From: Oscheius sp. JU75
Taxonomy: Eukaryota > Nematoda > Chromadorea > Rhabditida > Rhabditidae
Length of the DNA: 64,000 bases
Direction: 5' to 3'
NCBI GenBank assembly: GCA_037178855.1
Contig: JASJZC010000001.1
Location: 5,146,001-5,210,000 of the forward strand
In this document: positions 10,901-23,446 of the stretch, in pieces
Numbering within the stretch: the stretch's first letter is position 1
How the letters are laid out: each line of letters starts with the position of its first letter
Notes under the pieces: generated by a model
Told to the model about the DNA's origin: nothing
The model's database searches: none
The model's input: the letters and a program-made list of their open reading frames with translations, nothing else
Position numbers and translations under genes: made by a program

Positions 10901-13848
10901 CCATAGAAAAAACTGACCGCTTCGCTGTTCGGCATTGCTTTTTGCAATCCAGGCAATTTTCAGCTGACTGATCCTTGAATCGTGATCGTAGGACTTCTCC
11001 TTCACTTTGCCCGTATCGATGACAAAAACTACATCGTCAATGGTAAGCGAGGCTTCAGCAATATTGGTCGAGAGAATGACCTTTCTACGTCCTTTTCCAG
11101 GATGTTCAAAGACGCGATGTTGATCGGAACTGTTCATCTGAGAGTGCAGTGTGAAGATCTGAGAGTAATCCATCAAGAAAGTTATGAAAATATCAACCTC
11201 TGGCTTAATTTTTGTGTTCCGGCAAGAGTCCACCAACTTTTCTCGGACTGAAGTGATCTCCTCGAAGCCGGGAAGAAAGATGAGAATGGCTCCGTCGACA
11301 GAACTGTCCATAAGGAATAGAGCAGTAGAAATGATGAGATCAATGTCCACGCATTCTGCATACTGAGACCCTCCCAATCCTCCATAGGCTTCGGCCAACA
11401 ATTCCGTTCTAGGTCCAAGATGCTGTCTCATCCTGTCAAGACCCTCGGGAGTGAAAAATCTCTCGTTCTGCCTTTGAGGATAAGACTGCCGCAAGATGGT
11501 GCGGAGATTGTCGGCTCTCTCACTCTCTTCTCGCATCGACTGCTGAAAACGATTTGGTGAGAAATTCCAAGATGCTTTTCAACGGCCCAAAGAAGTTGAA
11601 ACCTACTCCAAAAGAAGAAGCCTGCGCGAGCTCGTTGAAACTTCTCGAGAGAGGCTGCTGTTGCTGCATCGTGTTGAGCGCAGACTGAGAGTTGGAAGCA
11701 AATTCAGCAGAATAACCGACAGAACCGTCCATAGGAGACTGGAAGTATTGCATGTTGTTCGTCTAAAAAGTTTTGTTCGATAGAAACAATCAATTATACC
11801 TGATGGGGGTGATATTGTGGTTGCTGCTGATTGTAGACATGCTGTCCAATTGCGAGCTGAGGGAAGGCCGCCTCGAGCTCACTAGCATCTTTGTCAGTAG
11901 TCGGATATTCGATCACATCAGGAGTGTTGGATGATGGATGTGACGGGGATGGATGGTGAAGCATCGACGGCTGCGACGGAAACAATTTGGTAGCTTGGTC
12001 CATCCCACCAGACCAGGTAGCAGCTAAAGAAGATGATAAAATGCTGCTTGAAGAACCAAATCTTTACCGTGAGTCATTCCTCCCTGTTGGGTGCCCTGAT
12101 GATATCCAGGCTGTTCGTGATAAGTCGGCTGTCGGAACGACTGTTGATTCGGAGCTGCTTGTGACCTAAATTCGCTGGCTAAACAGTGAACATGCTCCAA
12201 CGTACTGGGCAAGTTGCTGAGCAATTTGTTCGTACTTCGAAGGCTGTGTCGACTGTTGCATGACTGGTGGAGGGACATTGTAGTTTGCGGCAAAACTATC
12301 CTTCTGCTGGAAAGACGATTGTCCCTGATCTGGAGTCCAGTGCGACATTGATGGGAAGCTCTGGCTCTGGAGAGAATGCGACTGAGCGAGGCCAGACATC
12401 GATGTGAAGACGCTATCTGGCGGTGTGTAGCCGGTCATTGCCAGAATCTCTCCGAGATGAATTTTTTCGACTGGATATAGACGGCTCGGAACTAAAAGAA
12501 GGGGTTGTTAGAAAGACTCGATAGCTCACCGTCGATATGTTGTACAGGCACGTCTCCAAAATATTGCTTGAACATGTCCAGATTTCCTTCCATTGTGGCC
12601 GACATCAGCACAATCTTCAGATCTCGTTCCTTAACTATGGCTTGCTTCAATGCAATCAGCAGATAGTCCGTATTCTGTTCGCGTTCATGGATTTCGTCCA
12701 AGATGATATGGGAGAGATTCTTCACGACATCGTCCTGAGTCAGCATTCGCAGTAGGACACCACTTGTACAGTAAGTGAGAACTGTGGAGGCGGATGTTCT
12801 GCAAAACAAATTCATTGAACTGTCGTGAAAAAGGGCTCACTTTTGCTCCAGACGAATGTGATATCCTACTGTCGATCCAAGCGGTTCTCCGCGTTCCATG
12901 CTAACTCGTTCGGCTACGGCAATTGCTGGCAGACGTCTCGGCTGAGTACAGATGATCTTCAGCGGCTTGTTGCTCTCTGCCGCCTCTTCTAACAGAAACT
13001 GGGGAATCTAAAACAATGTGTTAGAGAAAGGACGCATGGCGACAGTACCTGTGTAGTTTTACCGCAGCCGGTTCCGCCCGTGATCAAGACAACTTTGTTT
13101 CTACAGATTGCTTCGATGATCAGGTTGCGGTAGGAGAACGTCGGGAGCTTTCTCCTTTGATCGAGGATGGCGTTGGAAGCTTGACTACGTGGAGGTACAA
13201 TCATTGGCTTGATGTCCTTGTTGTAGATGCGAGCTCTCGTAGCTTTTCTAGCCGTCCTCACACTCAGATGATGAGACACGTCGTGATCCGTGATGTTATA
13301 TGACATCATCAGCTGGTAGATCTGGAAGCAGTTGTTGACAAAGAGCTCATACCGAAAGTCACCTTCTCGTGCATGTCCTTGCTCAGTATGACTGGAGTGG
13401 AATCGATAGACAGAGCACTCAAGGGGAGACTCTGCCTCTTCTTTCTTAGCAACACGACGTAACGTTCAGGATCGCGTCTGAACGTGTTTTTGAAGAAAAT
13501 ATATGATAAAATGCTCACCCTTCACTGTGACTGAGCAGCCCATGTCGATTTATCAGCTCATGTACTCGTTTCCTCTGCTGACTGTCCATAGGCGGAAAGA
13601 CGACTCCTGAAAAGAATTGAAATTTAAACGAGACTAGCAAAAGCTTACTGATATCGTTCGACTGAGCAAATTCGCTAATCTTTCGCTGAACCTCGGTCTC
13701 CCACTCCTTCTTGTGGACTCGTATCGACGGGGCCCACGTAGGATTTTGAAACCTGAACGAACGGGGTTAAAAACGAATTTCGAAGGCGAACTGACCCATT
13801 ATGCTCCCCCCCGCTACTTTTCCCTCTATTTCTATTTCGATTGAACAT
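8000..13848 (-). CDS. R3H/DEIH-box RNA helicase of the YTHDC2/bgcn type with Gln-rich insert
   Basis: RNA helicase related to YTHDC2 and Drosophila bgcn, germline RNA regulators in other animals. Reading leftward from the ATG at 13848: a short basic N-terminus, an R3H-like domain (13.8-13.3 kb), RecA1 with Walker [11 protein letters not shown] (about 13.06 kb), [14 protein letters not shown], the box LDEIHERE and motif III SATMEG (about 12.6 kb). RecA2 has [12 protein letters not shown] and [20 protein letters not shown] (11.3-11.0 kb). Then come [15 protein letters not shown], the winged-helix/HA2 part [16 protein letters not shown], an OB-fold-like region and a long Gln/Pro-rich tail (9.2-8.0 kb). 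In YTHDC2 two ankyrin repeats sit between the RecA domains; here that place (about 12.45-11.56 kb) holds Gln/Ser/Pro-rich sequence. I see no YTH domain. The TAA at 8000-8002 follows a Ser/Asn-rich end. Confidence 0.82.
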
Positions 13849-14392
13849 TTTGTTGCTTCGTGAGCATCAAGTGTTCTGAAAAAAGAATGAGCTTCATAGG
13901 AGAAAAAAGGAAAAGGTACATAGCCGTAAAAACAGCTTGGCAGAAAAGTTGCGAGAAAAAAACTATTTTTAATCCGATAAGCAGACAGAAAGCAACAAAA
14001 ATACCCATAATTACATGTTGTACACGTGTAAGTGAACCGGACAGATATACCAGTGGCAAAATGAGCAAGAGTAAAACAAATACAGTGTTTACGAGTTACC
14101 CTACTCCTGATAATAGAATTTTGTAATTAATTACACTTTGCAAACGGTTAACGCAGTTTTTTTTTTCAACACTTTTGACAAAAATTGTTTTCCGAGCCCA
14201 CCTAATTTTGACATGTACGACGACTACGTATTTTACGTACGACATTTTCGGCTAAACATCTACAGCTCTGTGAATGTTCGGCGTTTCTTTGTAAAAACTC
14301 CTAGGGTTCTATAGTTTTAGATAGTTCTAAACAGGTTGGGAAACACATTTTTCAAGCTATGTACAGAAACAGATGGAAGGAAGGTTCGAGCA
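13849..14392. other. Intergenic region upstream of the helicase gene
   Basis: AT-rich sequence with homopolymer runs and no supported exon on either strand. It should contain the helicase promoter and the IBTK 3' UTR. Confidence 0.5.
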
Positions 14393-17300
14393 CTACGAAG
14401 GAGAGGCGAATGTAACACTGATGACTGCCTGGAAGAAGATGAAATAAAAACTTTACAGAAAAGGCGAACCTGTCCATCGAACTCGGCAGTATATTGCTGA
14501 ATGAGGTCTTGAATAGCGCGTTCTTCCATCGCAACAGCTTCCAGGGGTTTAGCTGGCTTTACTTGCGGACGGAGACGCTTCAATTCTTCGGCCATTATTG
14601 TCTTTAGCGAAATTGGAGGAGTGCTGGCGGATCCAGAGACTTCCTGAAAAGATTTATTGCCTGCCACTTTGCTCAACCCACCTCTTGCCATGTGTTCTTT
14701 CGTTCCCTTCTTGTAACAATCGGTACTGGTCGTGAACTTTTCGGAGTGTTCTTTTCTTTCTCGGCCTCTTCTTCTTGGATCTCCTTGAAGTTTTTGGCAG
14801 AACTTGGAGAAGGAGATGCGGCAGCCCAAGGTGCCGGAGAGGTCGTTTTTGCACTGAACAGATCAATCTTGACACCATGACTTTTCTTGGGAAAGATGAG
14901 TTTCTCTTTGGGAGCCTTCGGAGTCTCTTTGAGGGAAACTGAAAGTTTAGAGTAAGAAAGTCACAAGATCACTCGACTCACCGCCAGGAAACTCTGGATC
15001 AACGTTCTGATCGTTGCTTGCCTCACTGGAGACGGAAACCGGCGTTACGATCTCCTCCTTTGGAGTCGTTTCTTCCTCCTAAAAGATATTTTCACATGTT
15101 CAGAGGTCAGCCAGAGCAAGTGTTCCTGTTCCCCTTCCATAGCAAAACAGCGCTTACATGTGTGTCTGCCAGAGCTATTGGTAGTTGAGGAACTACTGAG
15201 CTGGGGGTGGGAACTAGTGGAGAAAGGCCCTTGCTTTTGGGAGGCGATGCCTGTAAGAAGATTGTCACTTTTTCCATGTTTCAAAGACTAACCACTTGTT
15301 CGCTCATATACGAGGTTGTTCTCACTCTAGTAGTCTTCTTATTCTCCTTATCCATCTTCACTTTCATCCACTTTTTGTCGTCCAAAAGACGCTCAACACT
15401 TTGAGGCACGAGTTTGAACTTGTCCCTGTTCGTATTAATAGGTGTCACGTACTCGTCCTCAGTTAAAAAACGAGCGGCTGCTTTGTATTGAAGCTCGAAA
15501 GACTTCTGGAGCTCAGTCTGCTTAGGGTTCGTTGTCCACCAGTGACCGTTCAGGTATTTCTCCACTTCCGTACTACGAATCCTGGCCCAATTGTACGGCA
15601 TGATTATGCCGTGAGCGTCTTGGAGAAAGCTTGAACAGACCTGGAAGACAATGATGTACTGTTCTAGAGTTCTCTTACGTTCACAAAATCCGCTCCAACC
15701 ATCAGCTGATGGTATCGTCCCGCTATCCCTTCCACTTTCCTCACTTGAGGAACCTCGTCTGCTCGAATCTTCTTGTTCATTCCCGTCAATAATCCAAAAG
15801 GAATTCTGGCGCATTTCCAATAGAAAATAATATGGGTTCTTTGAAAGAACTGCTGCTCGAGATATGGCTGGAGATGGCTCATTCTCTCGTAAAGATCATA
15901 AACGAGATGAATGTTTGCTTCAGTCACTGAATTTGAAGTATTGAACTGAAGCAAAGACCCATACCTGTCTCAAAAATAACGTCGAGAGTGTCCTCAATGG
16001 CAGCATAACAAAGATATTTGTCGTAGAGATCGATGAGAACGAAGAGCTTTTCAAAGTACAGGTCGTAGAGATGGTTCGGCTCGAGGAAGACTCTCAAAGC
16101 ACTCGACACAGTTTCCATTGGAAAGTCTATTTTGATACTGTTGTCTCCCGAGCCGTGACTCATGACGGCGGTGAAGTATTCCGATTGGAAGAGCAGAATG
16201 TCCCTAAAATGATATGAGTTGGCTTTATGTACTGTTTTACCAGAGGAAAGGAAGAGTCTCTCCATCTGATGATTTGATTGTTACATCTCCAACAATTTGA
16301 TTTGGCCAGTTCTCGGCTGTCAGGGAACGAAGAAGATACTTCGAAGGTAGTAGTTCAACAGTCTTCATGCCTACTTCCGCCAGACTTGAATCCAGAAACT
16401 CATGGAAAATCCTTTTTCTTTCCGCCAGATCTAAGGTGCTTTCCCATTTTGTCTTCTTGTATCCAGTTTCCATCATGAAATCGTAGATAGAAGGAATCGC
16501 TTCGGCAGGAAGAATATCCTGTCCGCTGAGTAAGTTCAGAACCAGAAAACTCGAGAGATTCTGTTGACCGTTAGACTGAAGTTATCGGATTTCTGTTTGA
16601 ATGCTTGACTTACGAATGATGTTTTAGAGACGTGAAAACATCGAAGACCATTCTCATTCTCCGCAACATGATCGTCGACAGCTGGATAGATGGCACGGAC
16701 GAAGTCAAGTCGACCCTTTGGTGAACAATCACCAATTTCGTACTTGCTGTATATCACACTATCAGGAAACTGAAATAATCATATTTGTTCTTTCTCTCCT
16801 TAAAAAAAAACTGACCCAAACATCCAACCCGATAGGCTCCATTCCAATTTCTTCTCTCCTCTGATTCAGATCTTCCAAATTCGTGACAGCCTTTTGATTC
16901 TTCGGGATTTCTATCGAAACCAGTATTCTGCGTCCAACTCTGGCTTCGTTATTCTTCATCTCTCTCATTTTGTGGTATTTTCTCTCCTCCAAGAAGACTT
17001 GATCTTTGTCCCTGTCCACCAAATAGATCAGATTGGCTCCATCCGGACTCATCCCGAACAGACGAACACTGTGAGTACAGGGAAACTCCTCCAATTCGAA
17101 GAGGACACGGTAATTGGAGACGTTTTTCAAGTCTCGGACTACTTCAAAACCGGCTGCGCTGTCCTCATGGATCAAGACAGCTCTGCCCGTATAGAGACAG
17201 CTGCTCCTGGGACGAGTGTTCTTTTTGTCCATGCAAAACGTCGAAGCCACCAAGGCTACTTTGCCTGGAAAGTAGAAATAGAAATACACGGGAAAACATT

Positions 17301-19084
17301 TCTCTCACCATTCTTTGCGACTTGAATCTGGCTGACATTCAAGTCGAGAATGAGTCCGTGGACGGAATAAATAACCATCGTCTCTTGAGGTTGGTTTCTC
17401 ACCTCCGCCTTGATCATTCCGAGGGGAACATTCACGTGTTTTTCCGACGTATTTCGCTCGATATTGTGTGTTTCGATACGTGTCAGGATATGTTTCAGTG
17501 TCACCTGAAACATGCATTGTATTCCGATGGTACTTCCCCAAAGCTTTCAAGAAAGAATACTCACGTGGTAGTTGTTTTCGGATCCGTATAATGGCTTCAA
17601 GTCGACTTCTTGGACTGTGGTAGTCTCCAATCCGGCCTTCGGATCCAAATCGTAGTACTGCAGCTGTTTAGAGAAACCTTCCTCTTTCAACGTACACGTA
17701 TACAACCAGTCTCTCAGGCGAACAATGATATTTTCATTCTCAAACGTCATCTGAGAAGCACATGTCATTCAAGTTTTGTTCAAAACTCACCCCAAGCAGA
17801 GGTTTCTTCTCACATTGGACTTTGAGAGGTTCGCCAGATTCCGTCCCAGTTTTTCCAAACTTTCCTAACAAGTTTATCTAAAATGGAGTTTGGAAAAGAA
17901 AAGAATAAAAACCAACCTTGTTGTCATTTGTCATAAGGACGGAAAAGCCTTCTCCGGCAAGGATATCTACGATCGAGACATTTTCATTGGCCTGCAGGAC
18001 GAGAGTCGGTTCGACGACGAGGCATTTGAGCTTGGAACCGAGCTGGCCCATGTTGCCTTTTCCACAGCCGAGGACACTGCCATCTTCTGTCAGAAACAGA
18101 CTGTGGTGGGTAGACATGGAGATTTTCTTGATCTGCAAAGGGCTTAAATAGCAAATACGAAACAAAGTAGTTTACTAGCCTATAATCTTCAAGCAACTAT
18201 AATCCCCCCTACAAATCGGTCTATTTTGACGTCAACTGTCTATTTTCAGAAGTAGTTTGAGACGTAAATAGTAGAGAAAAAGTTTGTTGTGCCTACCTTG
18301 TTGCTCAGGGGAATGAGTCGACTCTCGCTAACTTCACCCGTCGACGTGATTCCAAGATTGTAGGTGGAATTCAGGCCGACACCCATAAGATGTTGGGAGA
18401 TAACTAAGAAAGTATCGTGTGATGAAAATATCAAAACCAACTCGATTTGTAGGTCATTCGGAAGGTACTCTCGACCAAAAGATGACTCGGGAAGGGAATT
18501 CCGAGGCAGATCGCATGACTACAAAGAAGAGCTGTCAAACTGAATCGGGCAGCCACGTAGACCTGGTAAAAGACATTTTAGAAAGAATACTTTGAATGGA
18601 CGACCATAACGATGGTAGTATGTTCAGTCGGCTTACCTGCTGCAAAAAGGTGACCTGGAAAATCTTGGGAGAAATGTGAAAGTAGTTCAAAACTATGTGT
18701 ATTCCTTCTTCTATCTTCTCCTCATCTTCTAAAGGAACAGCTGTATGAAAAAAATGACAAAGGAAATGGTACCTGTTTCCAGCAGTTTTATCAGACACCA
18801 TACAATCGAATAACTGAGACTATCTTGAGAGTTTAGGACATATTTTTCGTCGTTACTTGTCAGATTTTGAAGCAGTCTGACCCCGACTTCAGGAGAAAAA
18901 GTGGCCATGCAAGGTTCTGAAAGAAGTTTTTGAGTAAGTTTTGTGGACGGAAATTATAGGACAGATAAAAGACAGCAATAGGAAAGGTATTGAAGATTTC
19001 CGTTCGGATATACGTTTTCCAACAGATAGTCAATTTTAGCCAGACGAGCCTCGAGACCGTAGTCTGGCTGTTGCTGGGGCGCAC
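14393..19084 (-). CDS. IBTK: IBTK-like protein with RCC1 repeats and BTB domain
   Basis: Large protein resembling inhibitor of Bruton tyrosine kinase, an adaptor with RCC1 repeats and BTB domains that serves CUL3 ubiquitin ligases. An RCC1-type repeat region is seen around 18.4-17.9 kb (THHSLFLTEDGSVLGCGKGN, then LAGEGFSVLMTNDNK). A BTB domain lies around 16.3-16.0 kb (SDGETLPFLW, ILLFQSEYFTAVMSHG, then a helix-rich stretch). The C-terminal part (15.0-14.4 kb) is basic and Ser/Pro-rich and ends with the IBTK-like elements ISLKTIMAEELKRL and ERAIQDLIQQY. The N-terminal third (19.08-18.5 kb) is open and spliced, but I could not confirm the ankyrin repeats expected there. The 5' end is approximate. 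The domain order makes IBTK the best match; another RCC1-BTB protein is the alternative. Confidence 0.66.
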
Positions 19085-20269
19085 TTACGAAATTATGGTC
19101 AAATAGAGATTTTTTCAGCTGGCTACTCAATATCCACGTCTCTCTTCGTTTTTATTTTCAAAAGAACGTACTTACTTGCGACCAAAAGCAACAAACAACT
19201 TGATCAGAAAAGTTTTTCTCGTAAAAACAATTTAACAATATTTTGCTCCATCGCTTCTCTTGATGAACTTCCTGATTTCCATTCTGCGCTTGTAAAGCCC
19301 AGAACTTATGGGATTCCTGATTTCAATTGTTTCTTAGATTTGCTCTGACTAATTCCGATGATTGCAATCGAAAGATCGGTAAAACTTCGGCAGATGGGCC
19401 CCGTCCATTCAAATGGGTTTTCACGCGCATTCTTTTTTCTGGCGGATTTTTAAACTTTCTTCCCGATTTTTTTTTTATATTCCCGCTGTTCTTCAACATT
19501 TTCTGCCGGGATCTGACGTTTTATTCTATACAGAATAATGTTTCGAGGCAAAATAGAGTAAGCACCAGAAGGTACACAGACTAACTTGAAAAATGTCGTA
19601 AATAAGCACTTTACTTTGAGGCAGGGGGAAAGATTGGCTTCTTTCTTTGTTCGATCAACTTAAAGGACGACTAAGAAAATTCTGGAGTAGAAAAAATTTT
19701 GGAAAACGGAAAAGATTTCAATAAAAATGATGAAGAACAGCGAGGGATATCAAAATCGTGAAGAAAATTCAAAAAGAAAAAGTGCGCGAAAAATCGTTTA
19801 AATGAACGGGGCCACCTGCCAAAGTATCACCGAAAGATCAAAACGTCCGTCCAAATTCTAAATGTGTGGTTAGCTGACAAAAGGCTCAACTGAACGACTC
19901 GTATCTTCGTTGCCGACGGAGACTTTTGATGGAAATCGATTTTTGAAAGTTTCCAAAAAGTGTTGGAATCTCCAAAACTGAGACACATTTATTTTTCATC
20001 GTTTCAGTTCTATATTGTTATCAAAGCTCATTGAATAGCCTTTTAATCTCTGTCTCCAGTTGTGTCTTGTTGTTTCCCACGTGAAAGTGCAACAGATCTT
20101 GTTGACCGTCTGTGTCTCTATCTCTCAGCTGTCTGGCAATTTAAACAATTCGAGTGACGACGTTACGAAACATGTTTCAAAAGCGTCTAGAAGGGGAGGG
20201 ATTAGTCATACATTTCCAATATCACACTCTCGTCGTATTTTCAAAACTTTCCCGTACTGCTTTTCAGAA
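19085..20269. other. Divergent intergenic region between the IBTK-like and TAP-like genes
   Basis: AT-rich sequence with many poly-A and poly-T runs and no supported exon. It lies between two gene starts, so it should hold both promoters and possibly an IBTK first exon. Acceptor-like TTTTCAG precedes the TAP-like ATG at 20270 directly. Confidence 0.5.
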
Positions 20270-22853
20270 ATGGACTGGTGGTTCCTAGGCTTGATACTCT
20301 TCATTCCCCTTGATATTCTGCTCTCTATTTTGAGCATTGGATTCTATCAGTCAAACTTCCAATTTGATGCCAGTCTCATCTACAAGTACCTCTTCTTTCT
20401 TGACGGCTATCAATTCACAGTAAATCCGGTCGACTACGTCCTCATCGCTTGCGTCAGGTTCTTCTGTCTATCAGGTATTCATTGCTCACTTTTGATGCTA
20501 CTCTATCAAATTAGGTTTGGTCCTCTTACATGCAGTGAAATGGCCGAAGAAGGAGTACGTCTTCATGCCTATGATTCTTGTGGCAGTCGTTGCCTATTCG
20601 TACTCTCTGGCCAAACTCCTTGCTCTGTCCGAAATCCCCGACCAACTTCACTATCCGGGTCTTTGGTTTTCCGTTGGATGGTCACTCGCGGCCTGTTTCA
20701 TCTTCGCCAGTATCTCCTGGATCTTCCTGGCTAGGAAGAAGGGCAATGGATACTCCGTCTTGGAGGAAGAAACAAACAGACAAGAAAGTACTGAGGAAGC
20801 GGAGGATAAGTCGAGAGCTAGTACCCTGAAACATATTGGAAAGTTGTTGTCTTACTGCAAACTGGAATGGGTTTGGTTCTCTACCGGATTCGTCTTTCTT
20901 ACCATTTACGCCATGGGTATGTTTCTTTGTTTCTCAAGCCAATAGTATCTTCCAGTCCGAGTCTTCATTCCATCGATGATGGGAAATGTGATTGCTGATA
21001 TTGTTGCAACCAGAGGCATAGATACATTGGCCAAGTCCATTTTGTACATGGCTGGCCTGTCAGTCATAAGTACCATCTTCGGAGGTCTCAGAGGCGGCTG
21101 CTTCGACTACGCCACAGCCAAAGTACAGCGTCAAGTTCGACAGGACCTCTTCGCCTCTCTCGTCCGCCAAGACATTGCCTTTTTTGACATCACCAAGTCC
21201 GGAGAAATGGTGTCTCGTCTCACTTCGGACTGCCAAACCATCTCCACCACCGTCTCCACGAATCTGAACGTATTTCTCAGGAATGGTGTCATGCTTATCG
21301 GCGCCCTAATATACATGTTCATACTCTCTTGGAGACTAGCCATGGTCACTTTTATTGCCATTCCTACAGTCGGATTCATCACAAAGTGGTATGGCGCCTT
21401 CTTTGACGTGAGTTTGGAACTGCAACCTTTGAACAATGTTATTTCCAGAGGATTTCCGAAGAAACACAGGAGACTATTACTAAAGCGAACCACGTAGCCG
21501 AAGAAGTCCTCTCAACAATGCGAACAGTTCGATCTTTTGCCTGTGAATCTAGAGAGTCAAGAAGGTTTAACGACCATCTCAACTTGACCTTAGGAATTGC
21601 AAAGAAGAGGTACAGTAGAGTCTTTTTCGGGAAAGAGGTCACATTGTTAGATCTCTTACGTATGTGGGCTACACCTGGACAAATGAACTGTGTGAGAACG
21701 CCATTCTAGTGGGAGTACTTTTCTACGGTGGAAATCTGGTCATTAAGGGTACGTGCGACTTCAGTTCCTTTCCTAAAACTTCGTATTAGGGATGATGACC
21801 TCCGACGAGCTGATCAAGTTCCTGCTTTATCAACTGCAGTTGGGAGAGAATCTCTATAACATCGGCTACGTCTTTACCGGTCTGATGGAATCCGTTGGCG
21901 CCTCGAGAAAGGTCTTCGAGTACATGAACCGGGTTCCTGAGATTCCTTTGGATGGAAATGAAAAGCCCTCAGTGAACGGCAGCATCAAGTTCCGAGACGT
22001 TCACTTCTCCTACCCGTCAAGAAAGAACAATCCGGTTATGCAAGGACTCAATCTAGATATCGATGCCGGACAAACTGTTGCTCTTGTGGGGCCGAGTGGA
22101 GGTGGAAAGTCGAGTATAGTGGCACTACTTGAGCACTTCTATGAGCCGGATTCTGGAGAGATCACTCTCGACGGAGTTCCGATCAGAGACATCGACCACA
22201 TGTACTATCATCAGAAGGTAACCAAACAGAAAGGCAACTTGAATCGAAATTCAGATAGCTCTGGTAGCTCAAGAACCTGTATTGTACGATGGATCTGTCC
22301 GACACAACATCCTGTACGGCTGTGACTGGGCTACAGAGGACGACATGCTCCGAGCAGCCAAAATGGCCAATGTTCATGACTTCGTGATGGATCAGGAAAA
22401 GGGCTATGACACATCCTGTGGAGAGAAGGGGGTCCAAATGAGTGGAGGGCAGAAACAAAGGATAGCTATCGCCAGGGCACTGGTCAGAAGACCGGCTGTT
22501 CTCATTCTGGACGAGGCTACCAGTGCTTTGGATGCTGAGAGTGAAGCACTGGTTCAGGATGCTCTGAATCGGTAACGTTCTGTTATTTTGTGTTCAGAAC
22601 TTTGTTCCAGATGCGCTCGGGAACGAACGGTTTTGATAATCGCCCATCGGCTGTCCACAATTGAGAAGGCTGACAAAATAGCCGTGCTACAGAAAGGACG
22701 GGTACTTCAGGTTGTTCACTTTCTTTTTTTCAAAACGTACCATCTCAGACGGGAAAACATTCCGAGCTTATGTCCGACAAAGAGGGATTGTACTATTCTC
22801 TGGTTGCCCGACAGCTGTTGGCCTCAAAAACGGGAGAAGAAGACAGTCTCTAG
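20270..22853 (+). CDS. TAP-like half ABC transporter, copy A (ABCB9/TAPL-like)
   Basis: Half ABC transporter of the ABCB2/3/9 type; family members export peptides into the ER or lysosome as dimers. The hydrophobic N-terminal domain (from MDWWFLG, several TM segments) is followed by the transmembrane domain with [14 protein letters not shown] in the linker and [17 protein letters not shown] in the coupling region. The nucleotide-binding domain has Walker [21 protein letters not shown], the signature [15 protein letters not shown], Walker [19 protein letters not shown] and the H-loop [14 protein letters not shown]. The last exon ends with [20 protein letters not shown] and TAG. Introns are about 40 bp. 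An inverted second copy lies at 23447-26015, and two long tracts are shared without differences that I can see. Confidence 0.92.
20518..20773 (+). repeat. 256-bp tract shared with TAP-like copy B (inverted)
   Basis: Reads the same as the reverse complement of 25509-25764 over its full length. On either side the two genes differ at many positions. It covers coding sequence of the N-terminal TM region. Best explained by recent gene conversion between the inverted paralogues. Confidence 0.85.
22059..22664 (+). repeat. 606-bp tract shared with TAP-like copy B (inverted)
   Basis: Reads the same as the reverse complement of 23631-24236. The tract covers Walker A to the H-loop exon and includes two introns, which would not be kept by protein selection. 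Outside it, differences appear at once (AATTGAGAAGGC against AATTGAAAAAGC). It forms the arms of an inverted repeat with a 966-bp spacer. Confidence 0.88.
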
Positions 22854-23001
22854 TCTCTAATTTCATCGCATAATTACGTGTCAAACACTTTCCGGTGCTT
22901 TCAAATAAATATCTATGGTTTATTTTCGAAGTGTCGTTCAGTAACGTCTACAGTATACAGCGAAAGAATCACAACTATCATTCCATGTTTTCCCAGTCCA
23001 G

Positions 23002-23382
23002 ATGAATCAGTTATACGTATCAGTCAGGACCGCCACGTATTTCACCCTAATGGAACTCCAACCTCCCTTCAACTATTTTTTTACCTACGGTCCGTTCAGA
23101 CAAACCTATCTGTGGTATCTATTTTTCAGGTTTGGCGGCCGGAGTTTGTGTAGCAAATATTGAATGGCTTTTAAGTCGGAGAAGACTTTACCCCGAAGGA
23201 GTGACTGCCCTTGTCACGTAATTTTATATTTAACTTTATGGAGATGTTTCAGTTTCTCGGTGGCTGTTATGCAAGCTCGTCTTCTCTACGAATACGGAAT
23301 TAGAAAGTTCCTGGACGAGACACAGGAGAATGTTCAGTCGTGTCTCTCTACTATTATGAGTCGTTTAGCAAAGACTTTGTGA
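23002..23382 (+). CDS. Small membrane protein in the spacer of the inverted ABC pair
   Basis: A 101-residue protein assembled from three exons (23002-23089, 23130-23217, 23253-23382) joined by introns of 40 and 35 bp with GT and TTTTCAG/TTTCAG ends; phases fit at both junctions. It starts MNQLYVSVRTATYFT and has two likely hydrophobic segments, TYGLAAGVCVANIEWLL and GVTALVTFSVAVMQARLL, then an amphipathic C-terminus rich in Glu and Arg. I do not recognise the family. It sits between the convergent 3' ends of the two TAP-like genes and reads along copy A's strand. Consistent splicing supports it; no homologue is claimed. Confidence 0.62.
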
Positions 23383-23446
23383 TTGATCCCATGTATGTAC
23401 ATAACACATGTGTGTGCAGAACACTAATTGAACCCATGTCATCTTC

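Noticed and set aside
22183-22458. Antisense 91-codon frame repeated at 23837-24112
   Set aside because: It is the shadow of the NBD exon and appears twice only because the two ABC genes share this tract.
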